A DNA stretch of 64,000 bases from Portunus trituberculatus (Eukaryota > Arthropoda > Malacostraca > Decapoda > Portunidae): NCBI RefSeq assembly GCF_017591435.1, contig NC_059276.1:7325276-7389275 (forward strand), given 5' to 3'. How positions within the stretch are numbered: position 1 is the first letter of the stretch; each line of letters starts with the position of its first letter. The position numbers and the translations under genes are program-made. Of this stretch, positions 1 to 10,978 are shown piece after piece. Under the pieces are notes generated by a model. The model was not told where the DNA came from and searched no databases. It saw only the letters and a program-made list of their open reading frames with translations.

Positions 1-180
1 GATAATGGGTAAGAGAAGACTGGTAGGTGGGGGCAAATAAGCGGGGTTTGGGGAGCTGGTACCTGAGTAGTGGCTGGGAGTGGGACGGGGATGAGGGGAT
101 GGAAGGGGCAAGCAGGTAAGAAGGGAGAGGAGGGATAGTGGAGAGAGAGAGAGGAAGGGGAGGATCCACGCACGTCAAGT
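1..180. other. G-rich unique sequence
   Basis: Many GGG runs (for example GGTGGGGGC at 27-35 and GGGACGGGGATGAGGGG at 81-97) could support G-quadruplexes on the + strand. No frame, box or repeat was recognised. Confidence 0.5.
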
Positions 181-407
181 AGAAGTCCAATAAGCAGCGG
201 TTTTTATGGAACTCTTCATAACCTGTTAATTATAGAGGGAGGAGAACGAGTTTATTGGAGATCAATAAGTACCCGAAGTTCTTGTTACTGTCGGTAAATG
301 CATTGTTTACGTGTTGGGTACTCCGTGGTAGTTGATTCCTGGCCTGGATCTGCGAGGAATTAGATATCAGTATTGGGGTAATTTATTTCCTCCCCCTGAC
401 AGCCTCG

Positions 408-438
408 TGGTGGTGGTGGTGGTGGTGGTGGTGGTGGT
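408..438 (+). repeat. (TGG)10 microsatellite
   Basis: Perfect TGG array. The reverse-strand histidine run it encodes is an artefact. Confidence 0.95.
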
Positions 439-479
439 CGGCAATGGAAGATAAGACTGGTGGTAAAAAATGTGCATAG

Positions 480-870
480 GACGAAAAGAAAGGGAATGTT
501 TCTATAAGGGTAAATAGTAAGATGAGTAGGATGAAATAAATGTAAGAAGGTGAGAATGAGAAAGAGGAGAAAGTAAAAGAGAAAATAAGGAGAAATGAAT
601 ACATGAGAACAAAGGAGAGAAAGAACAGAATAGAATGTAGATGAGAGGATAAGAAGAGAGTGAAAGGGAATTATAGAAGAAAGAGAATTATGGATAGAAA
701 TGAATAGTAAATAAGAAAAGAATGTAAATAATAACTAAATGCGTACCATAAAGACAATGAAAGAAAGAAGGCGGAGAAGGGAGAGACAAGGAGAAAGAGC
801 AAGAGGAGAAACAGGAAGTCGTAGAAGAAGAACAATAACAAGTCGATAAAAACTGGAAGGGAGAAGAATA
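480..870. other. Purine-rich tract (A/G on + strand)
   Basis: About 390 bp of AGAAAG/GGAGAA-type sequence with few pyrimidines and no exact period; two reverse frames across it (383-604, 688-936) are products of that bias. Nothing else seen. Confidence 0.6.
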
Positions 871-935
871 CCTCACCATTAATGAGATCAGGAGGCGATT
901 AGCGACATGCGACTCTGGAAAGGTTTTAGCGGTCA

Positions 936-1490
936 TTCATTAGAGCAAACTGTTACCGCGGCGGCCTGCTGGTGTTCTCGAGTGACGGGACACCAGCTAG
1001 CCGAGATCAGCTTCCTGTTTGCTCTGACAAGGAAGCGAGTTTATGGATGCGTTACTGATGTGGTGAATTCCAAATGATGCTCTTAATCTTTTGCTCCTTC
1101 GTAAGTTTAAGTGGAAATATAATTGTTGTTTTGGTTTGTTGAAGTTTTGATTTTCCGGTACCGTTACTCCTACTACTATCACAGCAACTGCATCTGTCAC
1201 CAGCGCATCTTGCTCTCTCTCATATGTGTTGGAGGGCAAATGTTTGTTCCCTTTAATAAGTTTAGTCATAGTGTTCTACCGCAGTCAATTTTTTCATAAG
1301 GTTAAATGGAAAAATTGTTGTTTTGGTAATTTTTGGTTAAATGTTGTGCTACCACCACTATCATCAGAACAAATACAGTAACCATCACCATCAAATCCTT
1401 CACGAGATTAAATATACAAAAATAATCACTGTTTTAGTAAGTTCAAGTGACAATATTCTGCTGCCATCCAAAACACTACCACGACAAGTA
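936..1490. other. Unique sequence without recognised gene
   Basis: Mixed composition. GTTTTGGT-TTTTGGTT-like words recur (about 1125-1340), hinting at a degraded local repeat. No supported feature. Confidence 0.4.
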
Positions 1491-1655
1491 CAACTATAAC
1501 CACCACCACCACCACCACCACCACCATCACGATTGTTTTAAATAAGCTTAGTGCATAATATCCTGCTACCATCCTCAGCACCATCACAACAACTACAACT
1601 ACCATCACCACCATCACCACCACAACCAACAACCACCACCATCACTACACCTTCA
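1491..1655 (+). repeat. Imperfect (CCA)n clusters
   Basis: A pure CCA run at 1500-1527 and interrupted CCA/TCA-rich DNA at 1575-1652, separated by unique sequence. Confidence 0.85.
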
Positions 1656-1781
1656 TCTTTAAGTTCCCTTCAGAAAAACGTTGCCTAATTTGAAAACAGG
1701 CATTTTTAGTTCCAATTTCCTGTCCACGACAAAACAAAACAAAGAAAAATTATAATGAACTGAACTGAATCTTCAAGTAGT

Positions 1782-1783
<2 letters not shown>

Positions 1784-1854
<71 letters not shown>
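1784..1854 (+). repeat. (GA)n, 71 bp
   Basis: Uninterrupted; first of a GA (1784), GA (2303), CT (2467) series in which the last array is inverted relative to the first two. Confidence 0.98.
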
Positions 1855-1856
<2 letters not shown>

Positions 1857-2301
1857 CGGAAAGACATGAAAAAAATAAACAGGCTCAACACCACACCTTA
1901 GTAATCCAGGTGAAAGAAATCTATGCCAAGGTTAATTGGGCGAGACTTGCAAACTCACTGCCGGAACACAACAATTAACAAATGCACAGGTGAACCTTCC
2001 CACCCACACCTGTTGTCCTCACCTGGCGTTTCTGGGACTCATATTTCATCGCTATTTCTGACCAAAGTACTCGCTAAGGTCGCCCTCCCTCATATTCTAA
2101 TTTCCCTCCGTCCGAAAAAGGGAAAAGTGAGGCGCAGGAAACTTGGAACTCGACTGGCAATTTCCGGGAACTACTTTTACAGCGGCAAGTTTTCCTTCTT
2201 TTTTCCTTCAAGTTGGTAGTATGTGGGGAGGGAAAATTTTGGAGAGGAATTATAGAAGGGGGAAAAATGTGTATAATTGGCTAAACTTGGTGTGAGAAGA
2301 C

Positions 2302-2302
<1 letters not shown>
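1855..2302. other. Unique sequence between GA arrays
   Basis: An open frame of 98 codons (1923-2219) shows no family resemblance and ends in an F/S-rich tail. Not called as a gene. Confidence 0.4.

Positions 2303-2343
<41 letters not shown>
2303..2343 (+). repeat. (AG)n, 41 bp
   Basis: Perfect array, 123 bp upstream of the complementary CT array at 2467; the pair could form a stem. Confidence 0.97.
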
Positions 2344-2346
<3 letters not shown>

Positions 2347-2464
2347 ATGAGTAGATGAAGAGAGAAATAGACTGCAAAGATACCACGCTGAGAGTAATCC
2401 CGTGTGTCTCCCGGTGTGTTTCAAATGAACTGCACAAAAAATCAAGTGAAGAACCTGAACAGAT

Positions 2465-2466
<2 letters not shown>

Positions 2467-2538
<72 letters not shown>
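2467..2538 (+). repeat. (TC)n, 72 bp
   Basis: Perfect array, inverted relative to 2303-2343. Confidence 0.98.
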
Positions 2539-2540
<2 letters not shown>

Positions 2541-2658
2541 GTAGGTGAAATAGACAAGGGAGGATCTGGGGACTCCCTGCAGAGTGTTAACAAGGCTGGC
2601 ACACACCTGCTCTGCTCGCCCTTTAGAACCTTGCATTGTCTTGTGAAGTAGAGGGTCT

Positions 2659-2701
2659 GGTGGTGGTGGTGGTGGTGGTGGTGGTGGTGATGGTGGTGGT
2701 G
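2659..2701 (+). repeat. (TGG)n, 43 bp
   Basis: One GAT interruption near 2689. Confidence 0.95.
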
Positions 2702-3195
2702 GAGAGTAATCTTTAATTTTGTGTTTTGTTTTTTAAATTATGATCTGTTAGTCTTGTTTTTGTCTATTTTATCTATAATGGTGATATCTTCGTTTTAGAA
2801 AGTGCTACAGAAATATTACACTGTATCTACATTTTTTATATTAAAACAATTGCATTTTGAGTCATATCTTCATTGTGAGAAGTAGCACAAAGACATTTTC
2901 ATTACATTTTCAAAAGTTGTACATATCTTATTATCATTTGGCAGCTTTGATATAACCGGAATTTTATCTTATCTTCATACGTTCATGCATTGATTCCTGA
3001 TTCAAAATTAATAGAAGCGACAGTCTTAACTTATCAGCCTCATATCTAAGCACGTCTCCATATCATTATTCTCGTTTCGTCTCCATGCATCTTTTTTCCC
3101 CTCCCAGTGAACGCCTCCAGTGCAACCCTCCCAGGCACAATAGCGCTCCACTTTCGCCCTGAGCCAGTTGCCGTCAGCAGGGAGCAACGCAGCCT
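2702..3195. other. AT-rich unique sequence grading into GC-richer DNA
   Basis: 2702-3060 is AT-rich and featureless. 3090-3195 is GC-richer and precedes a TATA-like element; see next entry. Confidence 0.4.
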
Positions 3196-3224
3196 TATAA
3201 GGAGAGAGGTTTAGCGTCTGTCAG
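3196..3224 (+). promoter_or_regulatory. Possible core promoter: TATA box and initiator
   Basis: TATAAGG at 3196-3202 is followed 27 bp later by TCAG (A at 3223), the spacing usual between a TATA box and an arthropod TCAGT-type initiator. The initiator is imperfect (TCAGC), and no downstream frame is convincing: the 87-codon frame from 3283 is F/Y/C-rich and ends near the CA array. Chance occurrence is quite possible. Confidence 0.2.
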
Positions 3225-3558
3225 CTGATTCTGTTGTCGGGGTAAAATTTCCTGTCCAGTTCGTCTACTTTCTTTTCGTATAATGAAGTCACCAGGTCTC
3301 GATATCTGTTGTCTTGTGCCTGCTTGCTTTCTTCCTTCATCCGTGTTCTTTTTTTCATTCATTTTCCATGTTATTTGGTCTTGTCTCCACGAGTTTATCT
3401 ATCTATTATCTGTTTTTTTATGTGGTTGGTGTTATTGTTGCTGGTTTCGTCTCCATTGCATGCACTTTAAAAACTCATATTTGTATTATGTTTATGTATG
3501 TTATTGGATTTTACAACATGGTTTAATTTTAAAACCAGATACATAATTTGCTTGATTG

Positions 3559-3717
<159 letters not shown>

Positions 3718-3793
3718 CATAATGAGCTCTGAGCTCGTTCCGTAGGGTAATGTCTGGCTGTCTCGTCAGAGACTGCAGCAGATCAAACAGTGA

Positions 3794-3809
3794 AACACAC
3801 ACACACACA

Positions 3810-3900
<91 letters not shown>
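3794..3900 (+). repeat. (AC)n, 107 bp
   Basis: One G interruption at 3810. Ends ACACGACAT, as does the array at 3561-3710, with about 75 bp of unique sequence between the arrays. Confidence 0.98.
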
Positions 3901-3902
<2 letters not shown>

Positions 3903-4540
3903 CATGGCAACAGGTAAACCAAGATCGCCTCCTCGGTCATAAGAGAGAGCAACTTGAAGGAGAATGAGAATAAGGAGAAAAGTTGAAGAAAAGCAGAAGA
4001 AAAGGACAAACAAGAAGCCAAGGGCCATACACGTGACCAGCAACATCCCTGGCCATCATACAAACCGCTGTAGCGAATCGAAGAATTAATTTCTTCACGC
4101 GGGGTCCTGCTGTGGGCCTCCAGGAGACGCAACGCTGCAGGTCAGACGGACGCCGCGGCCTGCATCTCGGCGCAGTGGGAGTCGACCTGCTGCTGCGGGT
4201 GTTGCGGCCTCAGGAGTCATGCTAAAGACCCACCTCATGATGTCTTGCTCCTCGCCAAGTAGCAGTGACGGTGACCTTTCCCTGCCCTTCCTCGAGCCCC
4301 TGGAGCAGAAAGTGAAGGCACCGCTGCTTCATTACTGGCTTAGCGTGTATTCTTTGTCCCCAAGTGATATTTCTTTTCCACGGCTGCTGGTTTATCTGAG
4401 ATTTATCATGGGGACGTGATATCCCAGCAAGTGTGAAGATTCTTAGCGGGAAAAACGGCTGGAAGCACCTGCGGCTTGACCATACCTCGGGCGACGCGGC
4501 AACAAATGGTGGCAGCGAACGGATCGATTCTCACTGCACT
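3901..4540. other. GC-richer unique sequence, no proven gene
   Basis: A forward frame is open from about 4130 through 4419; from the Met at 4219 it reads MLKTHLMMSCSSPSSS and onward with D/E/L/P content that looks more protein-like than its surroundings. No domain, supported splice site or homology is recognised; exon status is speculation. Confidence 0.2.
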
Positions 4541-5060
4541 TAAGAATAGTGAGGCAAGAATGTACAGGCTGTAAATAAAATGAAAGAGACAACGGAAGAG
4601 AAAAGTCGCAGTAAAGAAGAAAAAATGGCTAGAAAAATGTATTGGAAAGAAACAAGAAGCGTAAAAATCAATAGAGCATGAAAAAGAAAAAAAGATAAAC
4701 ACATGAATTATACCAAAGAAAGTGAAAAAAGGACAAGTAGTCAGGTTAAAGATGAAAACAAAGTGAATTGTGAGTGAAAATAAGGTGAAAAAGTCAAGCT
4801 GAGAAAAGTTGAAGAAAACAGACAAATTTAGCCCTGAAAGATTATACGTAAAGTTACAAAATAAAAGAAAAAAGCGTATGAAAACAAATGATCATATCTT
4901 AGACAAATGATATGAAAAAAAAAATATAAAGGAAAATAAATTATCGTATCTTAGACAAACGATATGAAAAATTATAAAGAAAAGAAATACTACAACCAAA
5001 AGACAAAACACAGATATTAGAAGGCGCTGAGAGGTAGAGAGGGAGAAGAAAAGCAAGTAG
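4541..5060. other. A/G-rich tract
   Basis: Purine-biased DNA containing the 52-bp duplication at 4880-4979. Reverse-strand frame 4406-4825 is F/S-rich because of the composition. Confidence 0.5.
4880..4979 (+). repeat. Tandem duplication, period about 52 bp
   Basis: GAAAACAAATGATCATATCT and GAAAATAAATTATCGTATCT head the two units; both continue TAGACAAA-GATATGAAAAA and end TATAAAG. A-rich. Confidence 0.75.
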
Positions 5061-5079
5061 CAATAGAACAGAGTAGGAC

Positions 5080-5250
5080 CCAGGGGTTCGAGATGGCCCA
5101 GCGCGACGCCATCACATTAATGGGCCATCTTACCCTCCCAATATTTATCAAGTGTCTGGCCTCGCGGTGACCGGCAGCCAAACCATCGCCGCCAAGACAG
5201 CAATATTAATTACCTCACATAATAATTACAGCCATAATGACCTCGCCTTT
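5080..5250. promoter_or_regulatory. Candidate regulatory island with homeodomain-type sites
   Basis: Unique, non-repetitive mosaic: GC-rich words (CGCGACGCC, GCGGTGACCGGC) next to ATTAATTACC (5205-5214) and TAATTACAGCC (5223-5233). TAATTA is the core bound by many homeodomain proteins. Function is inference; only the motifs are seen. Confidence 0.2.
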
Positions 5251-5914
5251 CCCCGCCACCTTCACAACACCCCCTCACTACCCCCCATCCTCCTTCTACT
5301 ACCAGTAAAATAAGCTTCACACAATACCATTCAATTTGCTTCTCCTCCTCCTCCTCCTCTTCCTCCTCCTCTTGCATTAGACCAATAACAAAGAGAATGT
5401 TTTTTGTGACTCATTTTTTTGCGAACATTCTCTTATATTTTCGATTGATAATAACGACGAGAGTAGAAAGGAAGGTTCAAGGGACGGCGTGGCTTCCCGT
5501 CTTCCCTGCGTCAGTGCGGGAGAAATATGGTGATAGGAAAGGAGATAAGGACTCTCTGTTCCTGCTGCTGCTGCGTGTGTTGTCTTGTGAGTGCTTGTGG
5601 TTGAAGGTATAAAGAGTTAATTAAGAACAGGTAAGAAGGAATGATTTATAGACAGGTGTGTGTAGGAAACGTATGCTTTTGTTTGGTCTATTTTGCATTG
5701 AAGTGTTTCTCTCTCTTTCTCTCATGTTGTGGTGAAGGAGGAGTGAGAGAAAATGGAAAGACAATGGAGGGAAGGAGGAAGAGGTGAAGGGGTGGACTGT
5801 GGAGGAGAGGAAGCAAAGGAAGGATGACTATGAAAGTGGAGCAATTTCTCTCCGTCATGAAATATTTGGTGTGGACTGAGAATGTGAGTCAGCAGAACGT
5901 CATGGGAGCTGGTA

Positions 5915-5917
<3 letters not shown>
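5251..5917. other. Mixed unique sequence
   Basis: A short CTC-rich run (5341-5372) and a 71-codon frame (5397-5612) without family resemblance. No supported gene. Confidence 0.35.

Positions 5918-5970
<53 letters not shown>
5918..5970 (+). repeat. (TTA)n, 53 bp
   Basis: Perfect, then decays into AGT/ATT mixtures to 6000. Confidence 0.97.
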
Positions 5971-5971
<1 letters not shown>

Positions 5972-6062
5972 GTTGTAGTATTAGTATTAGTAGTATTAAT
6001 AACGAGAGTTGAAGTAAAATGAAAAATGCAGTAGTAGTAGAAATATTAGGTGGATGAGTAAG

Positions 6063-6130
6063 AGGAGGAGGAGGAGGAGGAGGAGGAGGAGGAGGAGGAG
6101 GAGGAGGAGGAGGAGGAGGAGGAGGAGGAG
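6063..6130 (+). repeat. (AGG)n, 68 bp
   Basis: Perfect array; encodes spurious proline runs on the reverse strand. Confidence 0.98.
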
Positions 6131-6208
6131 AAGTCACTGATCATGTTTGCAGGGGAGAAAAACCAGGCTAGTGTGCTGAGGTGTGTGACTGCTGCCCTCA
6201 CCTTTCAC

Positions 6209-6232
6209 CACCACCACCACCACCACCACCAC
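6209..6232 (+). repeat. (CAC)8
   Basis: Short perfect CAC array. Confidence 0.9.
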
Positions 6233-6810
6233 CTTTTTCTCCCCGAAGTTGTCCCGTGAGAAAGGAAGAATCTCCCTCCTGCTCAGTCCTTACTTTGTCT
6301 CTGTCTTTGTCAACTTCCCTCTGTTAGTTGACTCAATTTCCACGTGGTTTTTAATATTTGTCTGTTTTAGTGAAATTCTTCTTCATTTTAGTTACTGATG
6401 TCTCTTATATTTTTGTATTTCGTGTATGTTCCTTTTATTTATTGATTCTGTGTGTATTTTAGTTCGTATTTTGATGTATCGCTCATTATTACATCCATTA
6501 TCCTTAATCTTAGTTATCCATATGTTAAATTTGCAACAGAAAATGATGAAAAATATGGAAGATTATACTGATTATGATCACATCTATTTTTCCCCACAAG
6601 ACTTACCTGAAACTCACCTGGCACGAATTTCACCTGTTTTTTTTTTTTACATTCACATCCTGTCTTTTTACTCGTGGCGATGCTGCTCCCCTGCCCTCCT
6701 CTGTCCTCCCCTGTCCTCCCCTGCCCATCCCCCGTCCTCTCCCTTCCCGAATCCTCAACATCCTCCAAATATCACACAATTCTTACCTCTCGCTATGCTA
6801 TCCTGCATCC

Positions 6811-7435
6811 TCATCCAAGTGTCCTAAATCGTTTTCTTCTTTCAATTCCTTCTCCTTCTCTTAATTCTTTTTCCTTTCCTGGACTTTTTACTTTCTTTCC
6901 TCTGATCGTTTTATATTCCTTTCCTATTTCTATCGTCTATTTTCTTGTCATTATTTCTTCTATTTCTTTACCTGTTTTTTTTTTCCTTTTATCTTTATGT
7001 TCAGTCTTTTCTTTCTTCATTCTCTCTTCTTCTTCTTCTTCTTCTTCTTCTTTCTTCTTCTGTCTTTTTTCTTCTTCTTCTTCTTCTTCTTCTTCTTCTT
7101 CTTCTTCTTCCTTTCTTTTTTATATTTATCTTCATTTTCTTCTTTGCTCCTTATCTTCCATCATTCTCCATCTTCTCTTCTTTTTATCTCTCAATATTAT
7201 TATCTTATTTCTTAACATGTTTCCCTTTTACTCCATTATTTTCTCTCTTTTCAGTGATCCTTTACTTCCTCTCCCATCCTCCCCTCTTATCACCTCCATT
7301 TCCTTCTCTCTTCTTTCTCCTCAAATATCCTTCCATTACTTCAAAACCCGTTTCTCTCACCTCTCTTCTTAACCATTTCTCTCCACCTCCTTCTCTCCTT
7401 GTCCGTCACTAACCCATGTCCCTTCACCCTTCACC
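6811..7435. other. Pyrimidine-rich tract, about 620 bp
   Basis: T/C-rich on the + strand with TTC arrays at about 7028-7050 and 7071-7110. Frames of 72-232 codons across it are S/F/L-only translations of the tract. Purine-pyrimidine bias this long can favour triplex structures. Confidence 0.7.
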
Positions 7436-7983
7436 CTTCCTCTCCCCTGGGCTGGAGTGAGAGGTCAGAGCAGGGTCAAGAGAGAAGGGAAGCAGGGTGA
7501 GGTGAGGTGAGGTAGGGTGAGGCAAGGAGGAGCGGGCGCAGCGGACCGTGGAGGGTTGTGGGTCTTCGTCACGCCTCCTACGTGATAAAGACGCCAGCCT
7601 GAGGGCGCCGCGAGGAGCTACTGAAGGGATGGCAGATGGGGAAGTGAAGGAAAGAAGCGTACGAGAAGGAAAAAAAAAGGCGGGAAAAAAATTATGAGCG
7701 TATTTCGAGTATTGGTGGAAATGTGGTAAAAAAGTTGATCAGTTTTGTGTTCAATTGTCAAGTTAGGATAGAGAGACAGTTGGTTAGTGAGGAAGTGAAG
7801 GATAACGAGTCACTTTCTTATTAGTATCAGTCTTGTGTCTCCTCTTTCTCTTCTCTCTTCTCCGTCTCTCTTTTATAATCACTTTCATCTTTCTCACTGT
7901 TTCGTTCTTACTTAGTGAAGGAAGTGAAGGATAACGCATCACTGTCTTATTACTGTCAGTCTTGTTTCTCCTCTTTCTCTTCT

Positions 7984-7988
<5 letters not shown>
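7436..7988. other. Unique sequence with a short duplication
   Basis: GGTGA/GGTAG pentamers at 7498-7530. GTGAAGGATAACG-ATCACT-TCTTATTA occurs at about 7796 and 7926, a duplication of about 130 bp period leading into the CT array. Confidence 0.5.

Positions 7989-8041
<53 letters not shown>
7989..8041 (+). repeat. (CT)n, 53 bp
   Basis: Perfect. Confidence 0.98.
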
Positions 8042-8045
<4 letters not shown>

Positions 8046-8118
8046 GTAATTACTCTCGTCTTTCTCACTGTTTCTTTTACTGCTCTTCCTTCTTTTATTT
8101 TCTATTTCCTCTCTTTGA

Positions 8119-8265
8119 CTCCTCCTCCTCCTCCTCCTCCTCCTCCTCCTCCTCCTCCTCCTCCTCCTCCTCCTCCTCCTCCTCCTCCTCCTCTTCCTCC
8201 TCCTCCTCCTCCTCCTCCTCCTCCTCCTCCTCCTCCTCCTCCTCCTCCTCCTCCTCCTCCTCCTC
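8119..8265 (+). repeat. (CTC)n, 147 bp
   Basis: About 49 units with one CTT interruption near 8191; one of the longest arrays here. Confidence 0.98.
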
Positions 8266-8400
8266 ACTATTCGTTATCTTTACAACCACGGCATCGATTT
8301 CATTGTCTCGATTAGTCTCCTTTTTGGTTAAGTATTTGTATTTGATGTTTCTCGTGTCTTCTTTGTTCTCTTCTGTTTCCTTTTCCTCTTCTCTTTCCTT

Positions 8401-8494
8401 CTCCTCCTCCTCCTCCTCCTCCTCCTCCTCCTCCTCCTCCTCCTCCTCCTCCTCCTCCTCCTCCTCCTCCTCCTCCTCCTCCTCCTCCTCCTCC
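8401..8494 (+). repeat. (CTC)n, 94 bp
   Basis: Perfect, 135 bp after the previous CTC array. Confidence 0.98.
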
Positions 8495-8589
8495 CCACAA
8501 GAAAAGATGTTAAATGTGAGAAGTTATCAATTTTTTTCTCTTATTTCTTCTATTTTTTCTTATTTTTCATCGATTCGCCTCTTATGTGT

Positions 8590-8640
8590 AAAAGGAAAAG
8601 AAAAGGAAAAGGAAAAGAAAAGGAAAAAGAAAAAAGGAAA
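8590..8640 (+). repeat. (AAAAGG)n-type purine repeat
   Basis: Irregular AAAAGG/AAAAGA hexamers. Confidence 0.8.
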
Positions 8641-8659
8641 GTCGTGTGGGAAAGATACT

Positions 8660-8661
<2 letters not shown>

Positions 8662-8753
<92 letters not shown>
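8662..8753 (+). repeat. (TC)n, 92 bp
   Basis: Perfect. Confidence 0.98.
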
Positions 8754-8758
<5 letters not shown>

Positions 8759-8810
8759 TCTAATACCATTTTTTTTCTCATTTTACAGATTAATATCACA
8801 CTGGAATAAA

Positions 8811-8839
8811 GAAGAAGAAGAAGAAGAAGAAGAAGAAGA
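8811..8839 (+). repeat. (GAA)n, 29 bp
   Basis: Perfect; about 65 bp upstream of the CA array. Confidence 0.93.
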
Positions 8840-8902
8840 GAGATCAGAAGGTCACTGTGAGTATTTGCCTTTTATTTTTCCTTTTTTTTTTCACGTGCAT
8901 GA

Positions 8903-9035
<133 letters not shown>

Positions 9036-9197
9036 ACAAGACCACTTCCTGTGTCCCTCGCGTCCTGAGTGAAGGTGACGCATCTCTCTGACCTCACACG
9101 GGGCATAAAACTGGTGATTAGTTTCCCCAGGTGTGATTTTTTACCTGTTCTGGAGTAATTGGTCGTTTGTGGCTCACCTCTGTTATTTTTACATCAA

Positions 9198-9405
9198 TGC
9201 GGTTAAATTTGTTTCGTCTTGTATGTTGTTTTGTTTTAATGTTTTGCTTTGTTAGTCTGACTGCTTTATCTTCATTTCCTTGACTTATTTTCTGAGTTTG
9301 GCGGTTAAATTTGTTTCGTCTTGTATGTTGTTTTTGTTTTTATTTTTTTTTGCTTTATTACTATTATTATCTTCGTTTCCTTCATTTATTTTCTTAGTTT
9401 GTATC
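9198..9405 (+). repeat. Tandem duplication, period about 102 bp
   Basis: CGGTTAAATTTGTTTCGTCT starts at 9200 and again at 9302, each followed by TGTATGTTG, a T-rich run, and CTTCATTTCC or CTTCGTTTCC. Two units only; T-rich. Confidence 0.75.
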
Positions 9406-9559
9406 TCATCTTTTATTCATTTGTCTTCTTTTTATGTATTTTGTTGCCTATTTTCTTTATTTCTACTCGATTTATTTAGTGCATGATGTCTTTGTTACCT
9501 GGGTTTATATTCTTTTCTTTTCATTTATCTCTACAATTATTATTTATTGCTCTTTTTTC

Positions 9560-10455
9560 CAGTGTATTTGGTAAGTATACATTTTGTCGTATATTTATGT
9601 ATGTATGTATATTTTCTGTCTTTTTATATAGTCTCTTTGTCTTCTGTTTTGGTTTAATTTGTTCTTATATTTTCTAATCCTTTATTTTAACCTCTTCAGT
9701 ACTATGACACGTTTTCTTATTTATTCTGCTTACTATTTGGGGATTTTACACAGCCTCAGAAATGTATGTGGGGATTAAAATAGTGAAGACTCTGCATTAA
9801 TCTTCTGACCTCCATAGACCCTTCCTAATGCAAACAAAATCGTGTAATCATAACTAAAACTCATGGTGAAATGCGTCCCACTACTGAAGGGGTTAACAGG
9901 AAGCCAGGATATCGTCGTATTTCTTCTACATATATTTAGTTTCCTGGGTATATGATGCAAGTGCTCTAGAAGACGAGCCCTTAGTTACTGTACATTCTTT
10001 TTGGCTGTTTCTCTGTTTTTTTTTTACTGTTTCCAAATACTTTAATGTAACGGTAATCCTGAATATCGTTTGCATTTCTTTTATACATATTTAGTGTCCT
10101 CTGTAAGTGGTGCAAGTGTCCTAGATGAGCCTTAGATTAGTGTATATTCTATATGACTCTTTCACTGTTACTTCACTTTTTCCTAATCCTTTTTTTTTTT
10201 TTTCAACGGGAATCCTTATCGTATACATTTCTTCTTATACATACATTTAGTTTTCCTCGGTATGTCATTCAAGTGTTTTAATGTACATTCTTTTTGGCTC
10301 TTTCACTTTTATTCTTTACTTTTTCCTAATCTCTTATTTTGACGGGAATCCTTATCGTATACATTTCTCCTGTTACATATATTTAGTTTTCCTCGGTATG
10401 AGATGGAAGTGTCTTAGAAGGGTCTTGGGTTAGTGTGTAGTGCTCTTTCACTTCC
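9560..10455 (+). repeat. Tandem array, period about 136-155 bp, about four units
   Basis: Anchors TATTTAGTTTCC, TATTTAGTGTCC, CATTTAGTTTTCC and TATTTAGTTTTCC occur near 9936, 10087, 10243 and 10378. Each is preceded by AACGG-AATCC or a variant and TACAT, and followed by a CATTCTTTTTGGCTCTTTC-like block. MITE-1 copy a splits the first unit. T-rich; no frame open across units. Confidence 0.75.
9687..9896 (+). mobile_element. MITE-1 copy a (TTAA-flanked, about 210 bp)
   Basis: This copy runs from TTAA (9687-9690) to TTAA (9893-9896). The left end reads CCTCTTCAGTAC and the right end is the inverse of CCCCTTCAGTAG. Its interior shares the family core: CATTAATCTTCTGACCTCC, then a block ending in CCCTTCCTAATG. 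It has no open frame of note, so it must depend on a transposase encoded elsewhere. The flanks match one unit of the surrounding 150-bp-period array: CTAATCCTTTATT on the left and AGGAAGCCAGGATATCG on the right, so the element sits inside an array unit. Element status is seen directly; piggyBac-type ancestry is inferred from the TTAA borders and CCC ends. Confidence 0.85.
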
Positions 10456-10471
10456 TTCGTACATATAACCC

Positions 10472-10681
10472 TATTCAGAAACGCTTTGCTCTCTCACGAC
10501 CACTATTTCCAAAGGCTCTAATTGAAGATACTCATGTTTTTAAGGGTATTTTTATGGTTTTGGTGAAGGATTAGCAAGATTTCTAATTTATCGTAAGAAG
10601 AAACTGTCTTGAAAACCCAGCTAGTTGTCTAAATGAGACTTGAAAAATTATCGTGGTGAAAAGGCAAGGCGTTTCTGAATA
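10472..10681 (+). mobile_element. MITE-2 copy a (long imperfect inverted ends, TA borders)
   Basis: The element starts TATTCAGAAACGCTTTGCTC and ends with GGCGTTTCTGAATA; the first 13 bases are perfectly inverted at the other end and weaker inverted similarity continues for about 45 bp (CTCTCTCAC versus CTTTTCAC, then ACTATTT versus ATAATTT). Borders are TA on each side, the target usually used by Tc1/mariner-type transposons (known family behaviour; the assignment here is inference). It directly abuts the right end of the 150-bp array carrying MITE-1 copy a. No open frame. Confidence 0.75.
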
Positions 10682-10898
10682 TGACCGATAGTTCTCTCGA
10701 TACTCTCACCAGGAGCTCATCACTTTCTCGTTTCCATTGCCTGATATTGATTTACTTGGAATTTGATGTATTTTTGTTCCATATATCCTAGTTCGCGTTT
10801 CGTATTCGCTGTGTTTACCTTCCCATTGTTAGTCTCTCTCTTATGGACTGTATGTGAGTTTGCCTTGTTCTAATTGCTTTTTTTAATGAATACATGGT

Positions 10899-10901
<3 letters not shown>

Positions 10902-10966
<65 letters not shown>

Positions 10967-10978
10967 TGCGTGTGTGTT
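10902..10978 (+). repeat. (GT)n, 77 bp
   Basis: Pure to about 10963, then TTTGTGCG interruptions. Confidence 0.97.

Noticed and set aside
4406..4825. 139-codon reverse frame as a membrane protein
   Set aside because: F/I/S-rich content comes from the A-rich strand; no defined membrane segments or family resemblance.
6674..7412. 155- and 232-codon forward frames
   Set aside because: Low-complexity S/F/L frames over a pyrimidine tract; overlapping frames in three phases are equally open.
8769..8790. Splice acceptor (T-rich tract followed by TTTTACAG)
   Set aside because: The downstream sequence runs at once into a GAA array and then a CA array; no exon is supported.
9560..10455. CRISPR-like regularly spaced repeats
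   Set aside because: The whole unit is repeated, not short repeats with unique spacers, and the genome is eukaryotic.
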